A DNA stretch of 64,000 nucleotides from an uncultured Eubacteriales bacterium (GCA_900315315.1 OMYT01000003.1:48958-112957), one strand, 5' to 3'; shown: positions 10,701-19,955, counted from the stretch's first letter. Notes: a model not told the origin generated them from the sequence alone. Numbers and translations are program-made.

Positions 10701-11609
10701 TACGCGATCGACATGAACACCGGCGCGCTGACACTGGGCGGATGGACGATGGTCAACGATCCCCGGGACGACGACGGGGATGAATACGGCTGGGCATTCA
10801 CCGATGACAACGGCGAAGTGCTGACCGGATGGCAGAACATCGGCGGACAATGGTATTACTTCAGCGACGGCTGGACCTACGGAGCCGACGCACAATACAA
10901 GGAAGAAGTCGACTGGGCCCAGGAAGGGTTCAGAGGCTTCATGGCCACCGGCGCGGCAAAGGTATGGAACAGCGACTGGACCGACAAGCACACCTATTTC
11001 TTCCATGATGACGGCACATGGGACAACAGTCCGGGATGGAAGATGGCTTATTTTGACGGGAATGTGGAATACCATTACTACGACCGGAAGGGCAACGAAG
11101 TAACAGGTTGGCAGAAGATCGACGGCGACTGGTACTTCTTCAATGCTGACGGCGTGATGAAGAACGGCTGGGTCAAGAGTGGCGCGAACTGGTACTTCAT
11201 GGATCCGAAACAGGGCGGCGCGATGGCGGCGAGCGGCTGGGCGGAAGACGTCTATGAAGGCTGGTACTACATGGATAAGAACGGCCAGTATCAGACCGGA
11301 TGGCTGAACGACGGCGGCGAATGGTACTATCTGAAGGGCAACGGCGCGATGGCCGAGAACGAGTGGACCAAGTACGGCGGTTGCTGGTACTACCTGGGCG
11401 GCGACGGCTCGATTGAGACCGGCTGGGTGCAGGATCACGGCAGCTGGTACTACCTGAAGCAGGACGGCGCGATGAAGACCGGATGGGTCGGCGAGGGCAG
11501 CACCTGGTATTACATGGGCGAAGACGGCGCGATGGTGGCCGACACCGATGTAACCGTGGACGGCAAAACCTACCACTTCGACGAGACGGGTCTGTGCACC
11601 AATCCCTGA
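7719..11609 (+). CDS. Large exported choline/cell-wall-binding repeat protein, paralogue 1
   Basis: The 1,296-residue protein begins with a signal peptide (MKKLIAILLTIALMLGMAG, cleavage near AMA-AEE). A small N-terminal domain, to about residue 110, has the pattern WTVDAKGNVTVKLSEG. A long stretch to about 935 is made of short beta-hairpin units with recurring 'YDxxGxL...T.YxDG' patterns that resemble YD/RHS or MORN repeats. The last 350 residues hold about ten choline-binding-type repeats of the form GWxxxxxxWYYxxxxGxM, and the protein ends in CTNP. The ATG at 7719 follows GAAAGGGGAA and starts the signal peptide. The repeats would hold the protein to phosphocholine-bearing glycans, for which the synthesis genes lie 10-20 kb downstream. 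The function of the central region is unknown. Confidence 0.88.
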   Translation: MKKLIAILLTIALMLGMAGTTAMAAEEESLPAIPEASWTVDAKGNVTVKLSEGMDLFDTGTAYVCPKGSTDGQEVELTYDKTKKAFVGTDAAVADGTMAMIFLQKNKSETKSGKTTTIDNHYDIEYYTTDKRAGKTSEIKYQKQTTVSKDDKIIQDDKLSIDHDYWYSFEGILYRDKYSAAVTTGDEKGSTTTENYEVKRYDKSSGKYTEKTVGKTISTRDADDNLLSGKDNSKTYNAKGTLVSTDEYVSDVTYNQAKDARTIRENDKETTLSEKGYTKSVKKTAEVTEEKKPDDVFEIRAYKKETKTTNRDGILAEHTIYDATYEADEIPVKVSEIRKTYSTYTKALTEETVINGSEKDGEWAYTATFTENNDDGSLRRKTVNTYDGHPDAKSNQPITETHYNKDGQVVATKDKDGTWKNGSGSVIGKNVQKDSTNYETTTVSFKLRTGEISGYTVQKSEEATDGTVTMTRVTYSNGEKTTDRKTVSKDGTYKRYEKGVLRESQETKDGVTEVKFYDVKGNLSSSIKKEGDTTTTYDYRGKMIEKEETKDGVTTVTEYDPVTEKMTGFTKEYNKDGDVTEYYGADSKLRWSEKATYADGRKTTVYSDAEGKEFAKTESLKHDSEKNESSWTALYDGLSNITDLDAGVASLEKTVETQSEEGNIAKDTYTYTKWDSVKGEKKNEMTRKVESVTTTEDGRKETNVYNNGVLIRNDVTEYNDYDDEVKFTRKEYDWITGKATGTRKNIYRGIVDENEDDPMRYYKRYDKYSNLQEYSATDNTDEWAWKHAYYADGTLKEEYWDDYMDGDSSYTATYWPEGGPRTVYNMWSRNESRFVSYNPDGTYSKWSDTKDGVTNTWQYNWNGELTGYRWNEQNKDDVYSYDQYDAAGNLRYSYKLESDLAGGSLTSRTDPEGNKWSYNHETEEATLTLANRGSGWQVAVGQWFYVENGKPVQDEWRKIDGAWYYFEKTGFLRTGIVYEENKPTKTGEKVTYKTYAIDMNTGALTLGGWTMVNDPRDDDGDEYGWAFTDDNGEVLTGWQNIGGQWYYFSDGWTYGADAQYKEEVDWAQEGFRGFMATGAAKVWNSDWTDKHTYFFHDDGTWDNSPGWKMAYFDGNVEYHYYDRKGNEVTGWQKIDGDWYFFNADGVMKNGWVKSGANWYFMDPKQGGAMAASGWAEDVYEGWYYMDKNGQYQTGWLNDGGEWYYLKGNGAMAENEWTKYGGCWYYLGGDGSIETGWVQDHGSWYYLKQDGAMKTGWVGEGSTWYYMGEDGAMVADTDVTVDGKTYHFDETGLCTNP

Positions 11610-11669
11610 GGAGCGATCAAACCGTGAAACGCTGTCCCCATAGCGTTACACCGGTATAATTGGTTGCCG

Positions 11670-11705
11670 GGACCTGACGGAGCAATCCGCCAGGTCCTGT
11701 TTTTT
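11670..11705 (+). terminator. Intrinsic terminator after paralogue 1
   Basis: GGACCTGACGG (11670-11680) pairs with CCGCCAGGTCC (11687-11697) across a 6-base loop and is followed by TTTTTT from 11700. A smaller hairpin (AACGCT/AGCGTT, about 11629-11651) precedes it. Both are shared with paralogue 2. Confidence 0.85.
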
Positions 11706-11877
11706 CGCAAAAACGAAATGAACGGACAAATTTCGTAAACGGTATCAGATGCTGCCATTCCGCCTTCGAATTCAGGAAAATGACAGCAGTTACATCACAT
11801 GTCCAGACAAATTTATAAAAATGACCCAAAGAGAGTACAAAAAATTATAAAAAAATTGAAAACATGTAATATTTTTC
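11706..11877. other. AT-rich intergenic spacer without a recognised gene
   Basis: Between the terminator of paralogue 1 and the promoter of paralogue 2 there are about 170 bases that are much richer in A and T than the flanking genes. The last 60 bases are A/T tracts that could act as an UP element for the promoter at 11878. I see no coding region, tRNA or recognised riboswitch here. Confidence 0.6.
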
Positions 11878-11907
11878 TTGACATGTGTAACCGAAAGTGG
11901 TTAAAAT
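11878..11907 (+). promoter_or_regulatory. Promoter of choline-binding paralogue 2
   Basis: TTGACA (11878-11883) and TAAAAT (11902-11907) are separated by 18 bases and lie downstream of A/T tracts. The arrangement is nearly identical to that at 15969 ahead of paralogue 3. Confidence 0.8.
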
Positions 11908-11917
11908 AGGCATAGCA

Positions 11918-11933
11918 ATCGGATTATACCGAT
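11918..11933 (+). promoter_or_regulatory. Leader hairpin of choline-binding paralogue 2
   Basis: ATCGG-ATTATA-CCGAT forms a perfect 5-bp stem close to the expected 5' end of the transcript and is followed by the AAGAAAGGGG ribosome-binding region. The sequence is identical in paralogue 3. Confidence 0.55.
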
Positions 11934-11958
11934 AAAAAAGAAAGGGGAAAATTACATC

Positions 11959-14900
11959 ATGAAAAAACTGGTAGCTTTATTGCTGACCCTTGCCCTGCTT
12001 CTGGGCATGGTCGGGACAACGGCTTTCGCAGCGGACGCAGCAGCGCTGACGATTCCGACAGCCACCTGGACAATAAGTAAGGACGGCGAACTGGCCGTCA
12101 CGCTGTCCGAAGGCACGACGGACTTCACGGATGGTTCGGCCGTAGTCGAGGTTGATTACGTTAGGCAAGAAGTTATGCTGGAATATGACGAGACGAAAAA
12201 GGCGTTTACCGTCACAGATCCGACCCTTGCCGGCGGAACGGTCATCTCTATTGAGCTTACAAAACAAACCGATGAAGAAAATAATCTTTTCTCGGTTGAT
12301 TACAACACCTATTATGAACATGAGGGAAAAGTTGAAGCAACAGAGATTAGGAAAGAGAAAATCTCCGAGACTCAATTGACCAGTGCTGTCCATTCGCTCG
12401 TATATGATCGGGGCTCGAGCAGACTGACTATGGATATGTCTGAGGCGGATAAATACGACTATAATGACAAGGGAATTCCAACAAGCTACACAAGCACAAC
12501 CGAAACCAAGAATTATGACAGCGAAACCGGAAAATATACTGGAAAGGCAATCGAAGAAACCAAGAAAACATATGATGATGACGGCAACGTGAAGACTAAT
12601 GAAAATAGCAGCAAGACTTATAACAAGAAGGATGTTCTGGTCGGCACCGGTGAATCAAAAGAGACTGTAACTTTGAACGCGGATAAGGACGCGAGAACAA
12701 CCAAGTATACTGAAGTTACAAAGACAAATTCTGACAAAGGATATCTGAAGACAACAGCAAAAACCGAAAGCACAAGGGAAGAAAAGAAAATCGGTGAAGA
12801 ATTCGAAAGCCAATCCTATAAATATGAAGAGAAAACAACCAACCGCGACGGTATTCTCTCCAAGCTGAATACTCAGACCTATACTTATGACAGCGACGGG
12901 AATCAGACCGGCGTAACCAACACCACCAAGAACTACAATACCTATACCAAGGCGATGACCAGTGAAACTGTCATCACCGGAAAGAAAACAGACGACGGAT
13001 GGGATTATACAAGGACCGTGACCAAAAATAATGATGACGGTTCCCTGCGCAGCAAGGTTGAAAGAGCGGGATACAGCATGTATCCGTACCAGGATTATTA
13101 TTCCTCATATAAGACTGAAACTCGTTACAACAGCAGCAACAAGGTCGTTGCCACGATGGACAAGGATGGCACCTGGAAAGACGCCGCCGGTAATGTCATC
13201 GGTAAGAACGAAGACAAAGACAAAAATAACTACGAGCATACCGGCGTATCTTTTAAAACCCGTACAGGCGAGATCAGCGGTTATTCTATCTCGAAATCCG
13301 AAGAGGCAGAGGACGGCACCGTAACCAGAACTTCTGTCAGCTATTCCAACGGCAAGAAGACGACCGACAGTAAAACTGTAATCACGGAAGACACCGAAAA
13401 ACGTTATAATAATGGCGTTCTGAAATATGCCAGCGAGACGAAGGACGGCGTCACCGAGAATAAGTACTACGACGCAAAGGGAAATCTTTCTGCTTCCAGC
13501 AAGGAGGAAGAGGATACCACGACCTATTACGATTATCGCGGCAAGAAGACCGAGACGTTTGAGGAGACGGATTCCGGATGGACTGATACTTACTACGACC
13601 CGGATACCGAAAAGATGACCAAGATGGTGAAGAGCTCCTATAAGGACGGAGTGACTACGGAAGAGCACTACGGCGCCGATTCCAAACTTCGCTGGTCAAC
13701 GAAGTATCTCTACGGTACCACCACGTACTATGACGCAAACGGATTCAAGTTCGCAGAGATCGGTAATGAAGCATACCTGTACGATGGTCCGAGCAGCAAA
13801 GCCTATAAAGATGGTAAATATTTAGAAGATAACTTTGCAGAAGGAACAACAAGCCTCGAAATGATGTTTGTACCCAAGACCACGGACGACGGAGAGACCT
13901 CTACAGAAACAAGGATCTATACCAAGTGGGATGTTATCAATGGGACTGAGAAGGATGTATGGACCCGCACGGAACAAACCGTCAAAACTGAGAATGAAGA
14001 CAAATACGAATACAAGACCTACACAGACGGTGTGCTGGATTACAGCTACGAGAAACTTTACAATGACTACGGTGATACAGTAAAGGCCACAAACAGATAC
14101 TATAACAAGTTCACCGGGAAACAAACCAGCGCCACGAAGACCATTTACAACGGCGTGGTAGACAACAACTCTGACGACCCGATCTGGTACACGAAGCGTT
14201 ACGACGGGAACGACAACCTGCAGAGCTATAAAGAAACAGACAATACGGATAAATGGAACTGGAGTTATACCTACTACGCAGACGGCCGTTTCGAGAGAGA
14301 ATACTGGATTGATGGTCTTGACTATGACAGTTCCTATGACGCAAGGTATTATCTGGATGGTACTCTCGCGTATAGGTCTTCCTGGAACAATGGTACGGGG
14401 ACCGTGGCTGAGTTTAACAGAGACGGATCCTACAAGTCCTGGAAAGACACCGCCGACGGCGTGACCAACGAATGGCAGTACAACGGCTACGGCGAACTGA
14501 CGGGTTACAAATGGAACCAGAAGAATGCCAACGGCATTGAGAGCTATGATTACTATGATGCTGCGGGAAGTCTGATCTACAGTTTTGAACGTGTCCAAGG
14601 ATACGTACCCAATGCCGATGACGAAGTGGGCACAGGAACTACCATTACCCTTACCGACCCGGCCGGCAACAAGTGGACGAAGCATGACGACGATGTGACG
14701 CTGACGCTCGCGAAGGGCGGCTCCGGATGGCAGAGCGCAGTCGGCAAGTGGTTCTACATCGAGAACGGCAAGCCTGTGCAGGATGCCTGGAAGGCCATCG
14801 ACGGACAATGGTATTACTTCGATGAAGACGGATTTATGGAAACAGGTATTTTTGCCGACGAGAATAAGACCACAGACGTGAACGCAAAAGCGACTTACAA

Positions 14901-15810
14901 GACCTACGCGCTTGACGGCGTCACCGGCGCGCTGGTGGTCGGCGGATGGGCTATGCTGGACGATGACGGCGAAGATTGGGCATTCACCAACGCCAACGGC
15001 GAAGTCGTGACCGGATGGCAGCAGATCGGCGGCAAGTGGTACTACTTCAAAGACGGCTGGGACAACGGAGAGGATATCGCAGAGTATAAGGAAGAAATCG
15101 AATGGACCCAGGACGGCGACAGAGGCCAGATGGTCACCGGAGCTGCCAAGGTCTGGAACGGCGACTGGACCGACAAGCACACCTACTTCTTTAATGAAGA
15201 CGGCACCTGGGACAATACGCCCGGATGGAAGGTAGCGCAGTTCAAGAATGGTTATGAATACGATATCGAATATCACTACTATGACAAGACCGGCAAAGAG
15301 GTCGTCGGCTGGAACCTGATCGACGGCGAGTGGTACTACTTCAACGAAGACGGCGTGATGAAGAACGGCTGGGTCAAGAGCGGCAACAACTGGTACTTCA
15401 TGGATCCGAAGGATGGCGCGATGGCGACGAGCGGCTGGGCGGAAGACGTCTATGAAGGCTGGTACTACATGGACAAGAACGGCCAGTATCAGACCGGATG
15501 GCTGAACGACGGCGGAAACTGGTACTACCTGAAGGACGACGGCGCGATGGCCAGCAAGGAATGGACCAAGTACGGCGGTTGCTGGTACTACCTGGGCGAA
15601 GACGGCGCGATTGAGACCGGCTGGGTACAGGATCACGGCAGCTGGTACTACATGAAGCAGGACGGCATCATGAAGACCTCCGGCTGGGTCGGCGAAGGCA
15701 GCACCTGGTACTACGTGGGAGCAGACGGCGCGATGGTGGCCGACACCGACGTGACCGTGGACGGAAAGGTCTATCACTTCGATGAGACCGGTCTGTGCAC
15801 CAATCCCTGA
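11959..15810 (+). CDS. Large exported choline/cell-wall-binding repeat protein, paralogue 2
   Basis: This 1,283-residue paralogue has the same layout as its neighbours. A signal peptide (MKKLVALLLTLALLLGMVGTTAFAA) comes first. A small N-terminal domain (ATWTISKDGELAVTLSEG) follows. Next is a long repetitive region rich in Thr, Lys, Asp and Tyr, and the last 350 residues are choline-binding-type repeats ending in CTNP. The N-terminal half has diverged strongly from paralogue 1, while the C-terminal repeats are almost identical, which suggests gene conversion or selection on the anchoring part. The DNA of its first 2 kb is visibly richer in A and T than that of paralogue 1. It has its own promoter and terminator. 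Surface anchoring on phosphocholine is inferred from the repeat type. Confidence 0.88.
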   Translation: MKKLVALLLTLALLLGMVGTTAFAADAAALTIPTATWTISKDGELAVTLSEGTTDFTDGSAVVEVDYVRQEVMLEYDETKKAFTVTDPTLAGGTVISIELTKQTDEENNLFSVDYNTYYEHEGKVEATEIRKEKISETQLTSAVHSLVYDRGSSRLTMDMSEADKYDYNDKGIPTSYTSTTETKNYDSETGKYTGKAIEETKKTYDDDGNVKTNENSSKTYNKKDVLVGTGESKETVTLNADKDARTTKYTEVTKTNSDKGYLKTTAKTESTREEKKIGEEFESQSYKYEEKTTNRDGILSKLNTQTYTYDSDGNQTGVTNTTKNYNTYTKAMTSETVITGKKTDDGWDYTRTVTKNNDDGSLRSKVERAGYSMYPYQDYYSSYKTETRYNSSNKVVATMDKDGTWKDAAGNVIGKNEDKDKNNYEHTGVSFKTRTGEISGYSISKSEEAEDGTVTRTSVSYSNGKKTTDSKTVITEDTEKRYNNGVLKYASETKDGVTENKYYDAKGNLSASSKEEEDTTTYYDYRGKKTETFEETDSGWTDTYYDPDTEKMTKMVKSSYKDGVTTEEHYGADSKLRWSTKYLYGTTTYYDANGFKFAEIGNEAYLYDGPSSKAYKDGKYLEDNFAEGTTSLEMMFVPKTTDDGETSTETRIYTKWDVINGTEKDVWTRTEQTVKTENEDKYEYKTYTDGVLDYSYEKLYNDYGDTVKATNRYYNKFTGKQTSATKTIYNGVVDNNSDDPIWYTKRYDGNDNLQSYKETDNTDKWNWSYTYYADGRFEREYWIDGLDYDSSYDARYYLDGTLAYRSSWNNGTGTVAEFNRDGSYKSWKDTADGVTNEWQYNGYGELTGYKWNQKNANGIESYDYYDAAGSLIYSFERVQGYVPNADDEVGTGTTITLTDPAGNKWTKHDDDVTLTLAKGGSGWQSAVGKWFYIENGKPVQDAWKAIDGQWYYFDEDGFMETGIFADENKTTDVNAKATYKTYALDGVTGALVVGGWAMLDDDGEDWAFTNANGEVVTGWQQIGGKWYYFKDGWDNGEDIAEYKEEIEWTQDGDRGQMVTGAAKVWNGDWTDKHTYFFNEDGTWDNTPGWKVAQFKNGYEYDIEYHYYDKTGKEVVGWNLIDGEWYYFNEDGVMKNGWVKSGNNWYFMDPKDGAMATSGWAEDVYEGWYYMDKNGQYQTGWLNDGGNWYYLKDDGAMASKEWTKYGGCWYYLGEDGAIETGWVQDHGSWYYMKQDGIMKTSGWVGEGSTWYYVGADGAMVADTDVTVDGKVYHFDETGLCTNP

Positions 15811-15869
15811 GGAGCGATGAAACCGTGAAGCGCTGTATGAGAAGCGTTCTCCCGGTATAATCGGTTGCC

Positions 15870-15905
15870 GAGGCCTGACAGAGCAATCTGTCAGGCCTCT
15901 TTTTT
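15870..15905 (+). terminator. Intrinsic terminator after paralogue 2
   Basis: GAGGCCTGACAG (15870-15881) pairs perfectly with CTGTCAGGCCTC (15888-15899) and is followed by a run of six T. Confidence 0.92.
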
Positions 15906-15968
15906 ACGTATTTTAAAATTTATGACATAATTTCGTAAAAATTCTCCTTTTTAAAGTATCAATTTGTC

Positions 15969-15997
15969 TTGACATATACAGGCGATATGATTAAAAT
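15969..15997 (+). promoter_or_regulatory. Promoter of choline-binding paralogue 3
   Basis: TTGACA (15969-15974) and TAAAAT (15992-15997) are separated by 17 bases. The shared leader hairpin of the three paralogues follows at 16007. Confidence 0.82.
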
Positions 15998-16006
15998 AAG
16001 TTAGCA

Positions 16007-16022
16007 ATCGGATTATACCGAT
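16007..16022 (+). promoter_or_regulatory. Leader hairpin of choline-binding paralogue 3
   Basis: ATCGG-ATTATA-CCGAT, identical to the element at 11918, lies just ahead of the GAAAGGGGAAA ribosome-binding site of paralogue 3. Confidence 0.55.
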
Positions 16023-16047
16023 TATGAAAGAAAGGGGAAAATATATC

Positions 16048-19000
16048 ATGAAGAAACTGGTAGCTTTATTGCTGACAGTTGCCCTGCTCCTGGGTATGGC
16101 AGGAACAGCGGCAGTTGCGGCGGAAGACACTTTCCCGACAGCTACTGTGAGTGTCGGCGCTGACGGTGCAGTCAGCGTGAAAGTCTCCTCCGGCGTGAAG
16201 GATTACAAAAACGGATATGCTGATGTTAATCTGAAGGACAACAAAGGTTCCAGGAGGGTGAACCTGAAGCTCAATGATGAAGGAACGGCCTTTGTCGGAA
16301 CCGATGCGGATGTTGCCGGCGGCACAATCGCTTCCTTCCGGCTTTATGCGGATTCCTGGTATGGGACTTATGCGGCTTTCTCCTATAACAAAGGTGCCGT
16401 TTCCAGTGCCGAAATCGGAACCTTGAAAGAGGAAAAAACCAGTACCGGGACAAAGATTACTGATAAAGTAGATTACAGGACCTACAAAACCACCGGTGCT
16501 GTGAAAACGAAGAAAAGTGAAGAAAGCGTTTCAAATTATGACAAGGACGGCTACTACCTGGGTGGCAAGACTACCACAAAGTCCTACAACGCTAACGATG
16601 TGCTGACCGGAAGCGGCGAAGGAACCACGACTGCTACCTATAATGCTGCTAAGGATGAAAGAACAGATACGTATGTTGGCAAGGACAAGTCTTATTCTGA
16701 CAAAGGTCTTCAGAAGAGCACTAAAAAATCAAATCAGACTACTGAATGGAAGAAGATAGACGGCGAATTTACTCTTCAGACTGTTAAGGGTGAAACGAAG
16801 AAAACCAATCGCGATGATATCCTTTCAGAGCTTAATGCTTATTCCAGTACATATGACAAAGACGGTATAATGACCGAGATGTCGGATACGACCAAGACTT
16901 ACAACACCTATACCAAGGCTCTGAAAAACGAAGAGGTTATCACCGGTAAAAAGAATACCGACAAGATCTGGGAGTATACTGTAACCAGTTCGACCAATAA
17001 TGATGACGGTTCCCTTCGTTATAAAACAGTCAATACCTATAAAGATTACTATGAAGGTCCCGGTGCCAAGACTATCACCGAGAGCCATTACAACAACGCG
17101 GGTAAAGTTGTTGCATCCAAGGATAAGGATGGCACCTGGACAGACGGCAATGGCACAGTCATCGGCAAGAACGTGCCCATGAAAGACGGCAACAGCCAGA
17201 CGACCAGCGTTTATTTCAAGAGACGTAACGGTGAAATTGACCGTTACGAGGTTGAGACCAACGAAAAAGCCACGGACGGAACCAGCACTTATACCAGAAT
17301 AATGGTTGAAGACGGCAAAAAGGTTATTGATGAAAAACGAATCCATAAGGCTGACGGTTCCTATGAAGAGTACTACAATGGTGTTCTGAAAGAGAGCCAT
17401 ACCACAAAAGAAGGAACCGAAGAAAAGAAATATTATGATGCTAAGGGCGGACTCTATCTGACCGCGAAGACGAAAGACGGTGTTACGACCTGTTACGACT
17501 ACCGCGGCAAGAAGGTTCAGGAAGAAAAAGACGGAACTACAACCTATTATGATCCGAACACCGAAAAGGTAACCGGATTTGATAAGAGCATTTCTGACGA
17601 AGAAGGCTGGGGTACCGAACACTATGACGCTGATTCCAAGCTCCGCTGGACTGAGAAGTACATAAGCAAGAGCAACGAAACAGTTTATACGGACGCGAAC
17701 GGTAAAGAGTTTGCCAAGACCTTCTACGACAAATACGACAGCGCAACCGAAGAAACAACAGGCCAGTTATTCTACGATAAAGATACATTCCATAATGAAG
17801 GATCGAGTTACTGGTATTACGGCGGCGTTGAACCCGAAAACCTGGACAATGCTACCGCGTCCCTGGTCAATCGCGTAACCAAGGCAACAACGGTCGATGA
17901 TACCACGACCAGCACAACCACCTACACCAAGTGGGACGTTGTTAACGGCGAAAAGAAGAACGAAATGACCCGTAAGGACGAAACCATTACGACTACTGAT
18001 TTTGACAAGACTGAGACGAAGACCTACAGAGACGGTACGCTGATCAAGAGCACTGAAGCTGTCAAGAACAGCTATGGCGACACCGTCAAGACGACCACAA
18101 AGGTTTACGACTGGTTTACCGGCAAACAGACCGGTACAACCAAGAAGTTCCAGGATGGCAAGGTAGACGGCAACACTGACGATCCGATGAGCTACTACAA
18201 GCGGTACGACAAGTACAGCAACCTGCAGGAAGTCACGGTAGTTGATAATACAGATCAGTGGCATTGGGATCATACGTATTATGCGGACGGCGGGCTGAAG
18301 AGCGAATCCTGGTACGATGGCCTGGACAGCAGCTACTATCAGAGCAATTATCACGGCAATACATTATACGATAGTTCTTATAACGCCACCTATTATCTGA
18401 ACGGCAATCTGGCATGGAGGAAGACCAACACACTCGGAACCGAAAATGAAGTCAGCTACAATAAAGACGGTTCCTATGCCTACTGGGGTGATACCGTTGA
18501 CGGCGTGACCAATTCCTGGCTGTACAACAAGTATGGCGAACTGACAGGATACCGGTGGAACGAAACGGACGGGGACGGCTTCTATAGCTTCGACTATTAC
18601 GATGCAGCCGGCAGCCTGGTATACAGCTTTACGAATGTATACGGTGGGAATGAATATAGCAACGAGAGCTTCAACAAGCTGACTTATACTGATCCCGCCG
18701 GCAACAAGTGGGAGAGAGTGGGCGACGACGTAACCCTGACGCTGAAGAACAACGGAACCGGCTGGCAGAAAGCAGTTGGCGAGTGGTTCTACATCGAGAA
18801 CGGCAAGCCCGTGCGGGATGCCTGGAAGAAGATCGATGGTTCCTGGTACTACTTCACTGATGACGGCTTCATGGATATCGGTCTGGTAGCGACCTATACG
18901 ACCACCGACGGCAAAACCACTTCCAAGACCTATGCGGTCGACGGACTTACCGGCGAACTGGTAACCGGCGGATGGGCCATGCTGAACGATGACGGCACTG

Positions 19001-19857
19001 CATGGGCCTTCACCGACAAAAACGGCGAAGTGTTGACCGGATGGCAGAGGATCGACGGACAGTGGTACTACTTCACGGACGGCTGGGACAACGGCCAGGA
19101 CAGCGCGAACTTCAAGGACGAAGCTGAATGGACTCAGAGCGGCTGGAGAGGAATCATGGCCACCGGCGCGACCAAGGTCTGGAACAGCGACTGGAAGACC
19201 AAGCATACCTACTTCTTCAACGAAGACGGTACATGGGACAACAGCCCCGGCTGGAAAGTTGCGGAAGATATTGAAGTCGGCGAGAACGAGAACGGCACCT
19301 TGTACGGCGTAGAGTATCACTACTACGACAAGAAGGGCAACGAAGTTACCGGCTGGCAGAAGATCGATGGCGAGTGGTACTACTTCAACGAAGACGGCGT
19401 GATGAAGAACGGCTGGGTCAAGAGCGGCGCAAACTGGTACTTTATGGATCCGCAGTACGGCGGTGCGATGGCGACCGACGGCTGGGCCGAGGATGTCTAT
19501 GAAGGCTGGTACTACATGGACAAGAACGGCAACTACAAGACCGGATGGCTGAACGACGGCGGCGAATGGTACTACCTGAAGAGCGACGGCGCGATGGCCA
19601 GCAACGAGTGGGCAAAGTACGGCAACAACTGGTACTACATGGGTACAAGCGGCGAGATCAAGACCGGCTGGGTGAAGGACGAAGGCAACTGGTATTACAT
19701 GAAGCAGGACGGCGCCATGAAGAGCTCCGGCTGGGTCGGCGAAGGCAGCACCTGGTACTATGTGGGAGCGGACGGCGCGATGGTGGCTGACACCGACGTG
19801 ACTGTGGATGGCAAGACCTATCACTTCGATGAGACCGGTCTGTGCACCAATCCCTGA
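16048..19857 (+). CDS. Large exported choline/cell-wall-binding repeat protein, paralogue 3
   Basis: The 1,269-residue third copy of the tandem family has a signal peptide (MKKLVALLLTVALLLGMAGTAAVAA). An N-terminal domain of about 85 residues (ATVSVGADGAVSVKVSSG) follows, then the Thr/Lys/Tyr-rich repeat region. The C-terminal anchor is made of choline-binding-type repeats. The ATG at 16048 was preferred to an ATG eight codons upstream because the ribosome-binding site GAAAGGGGAAA lies between them and the signal peptide begins at 16048. Conserved landmarks shared by all three copies include KTTNRDGIL-like, NNDDGSLR, GADSKLRW-like and TGWQxIxGxWYYF segments. No enzyme motif is visible. An adhesin or surface-coat role is plausible but not shown. 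Confidence 0.88.
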   Translation: MKKLVALLLTVALLLGMAGTAAVAAEDTFPTATVSVGADGAVSVKVSSGVKDYKNGYADVNLKDNKGSRRVNLKLNDEGTAFVGTDADVAGGTIASFRLYADSWYGTYAAFSYNKGAVSSAEIGTLKEEKTSTGTKITDKVDYRTYKTTGAVKTKKSEESVSNYDKDGYYLGGKTTTKSYNANDVLTGSGEGTTTATYNAAKDERTDTYVGKDKSYSDKGLQKSTKKSNQTTEWKKIDGEFTLQTVKGETKKTNRDDILSELNAYSSTYDKDGIMTEMSDTTKTYNTYTKALKNEEVITGKKNTDKIWEYTVTSSTNNDDGSLRYKTVNTYKDYYEGPGAKTITESHYNNAGKVVASKDKDGTWTDGNGTVIGKNVPMKDGNSQTTSVYFKRRNGEIDRYEVETNEKATDGTSTYTRIMVEDGKKVIDEKRIHKADGSYEEYYNGVLKESHTTKEGTEEKKYYDAKGGLYLTAKTKDGVTTCYDYRGKKVQEEKDGTTTYYDPNTEKVTGFDKSISDEEGWGTEHYDADSKLRWTEKYISKSNETVYTDANGKEFAKTFYDKYDSATEETTGQLFYDKDTFHNEGSSYWYYGGVEPENLDNATASLVNRVTKATTVDDTTTSTTTYTKWDVVNGEKKNEMTRKDETITTTDFDKTETKTYRDGTLIKSTEAVKNSYGDTVKTTTKVYDWFTGKQTGTTKKFQDGKVDGNTDDPMSYYKRYDKYSNLQEVTVVDNTDQWHWDHTYYADGGLKSESWYDGLDSSYYQSNYHGNTLYDSSYNATYYLNGNLAWRKTNTLGTENEVSYNKDGSYAYWGDTVDGVTNSWLYNKYGELTGYRWNETDGDGFYSFDYYDAAGSLVYSFTNVYGGNEYSNESFNKLTYTDPAGNKWERVGDDVTLTLKNNGTGWQKAVGEWFYIENGKPVRDAWKKIDGSWYYFTDDGFMDIGLVATYTTTDGKTTSKTYAVDGLTGELVTGGWAMLNDDGTAWAFTDKNGEVLTGWQRIDGQWYYFTDGWDNGQDSANFKDEAEWTQSGWRGIMATGATKVWNSDWKTKHTYFFNEDGTWDNSPGWKVAEDIEVGENENGTLYGVEYHYYDKKGNEVTGWQKIDGEWYYFNEDGVMKNGWVKSGANWYFMDPQYGGAMATDGWAEDVYEGWYYMDKNGNYKTGWLNDGGEWYYLKSDGAMASNEWAKYGNNWYYMGTSGEIKTGWVKDEGNWYYMKQDGAMKSSGWVGEGSTWYYVGADGAMVADTDVTVDGKTYHFDETGLCTNP

Positions 19858-19869
19858 TTAGAATCCTAG

Positions 19870-19907
19870 AAAAGAGACCTGACAGAGAGATCTGTCAGGT
19901 CTCTTTT
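19870..19907 (+). terminator. Intrinsic terminator after paralogue 3
   Basis: AAAAGAGACCTGACAG (19870-19885) pairs perfectly with CTGTCAGGTCTCTTTT (19892-19907) across a 6-base loop. The flanking A and T tracts make it able to work in both directions. Confidence 0.93.
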
Positions 19908-19955
19908 CCGTCAGGCAAAATCATGATATATTAGGGTCGAGAGGAGGTCACCGGC

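Noticed and set aside
7719-19857. RHS/YD-repeat polymorphic toxin interpretation of the three large proteins
   Set aside because: The short YD-like units are irregular. There is no RHS core motif or C-terminal toxin domain, and the C-terminus is a choline-binding anchor. No immunity gene follows.
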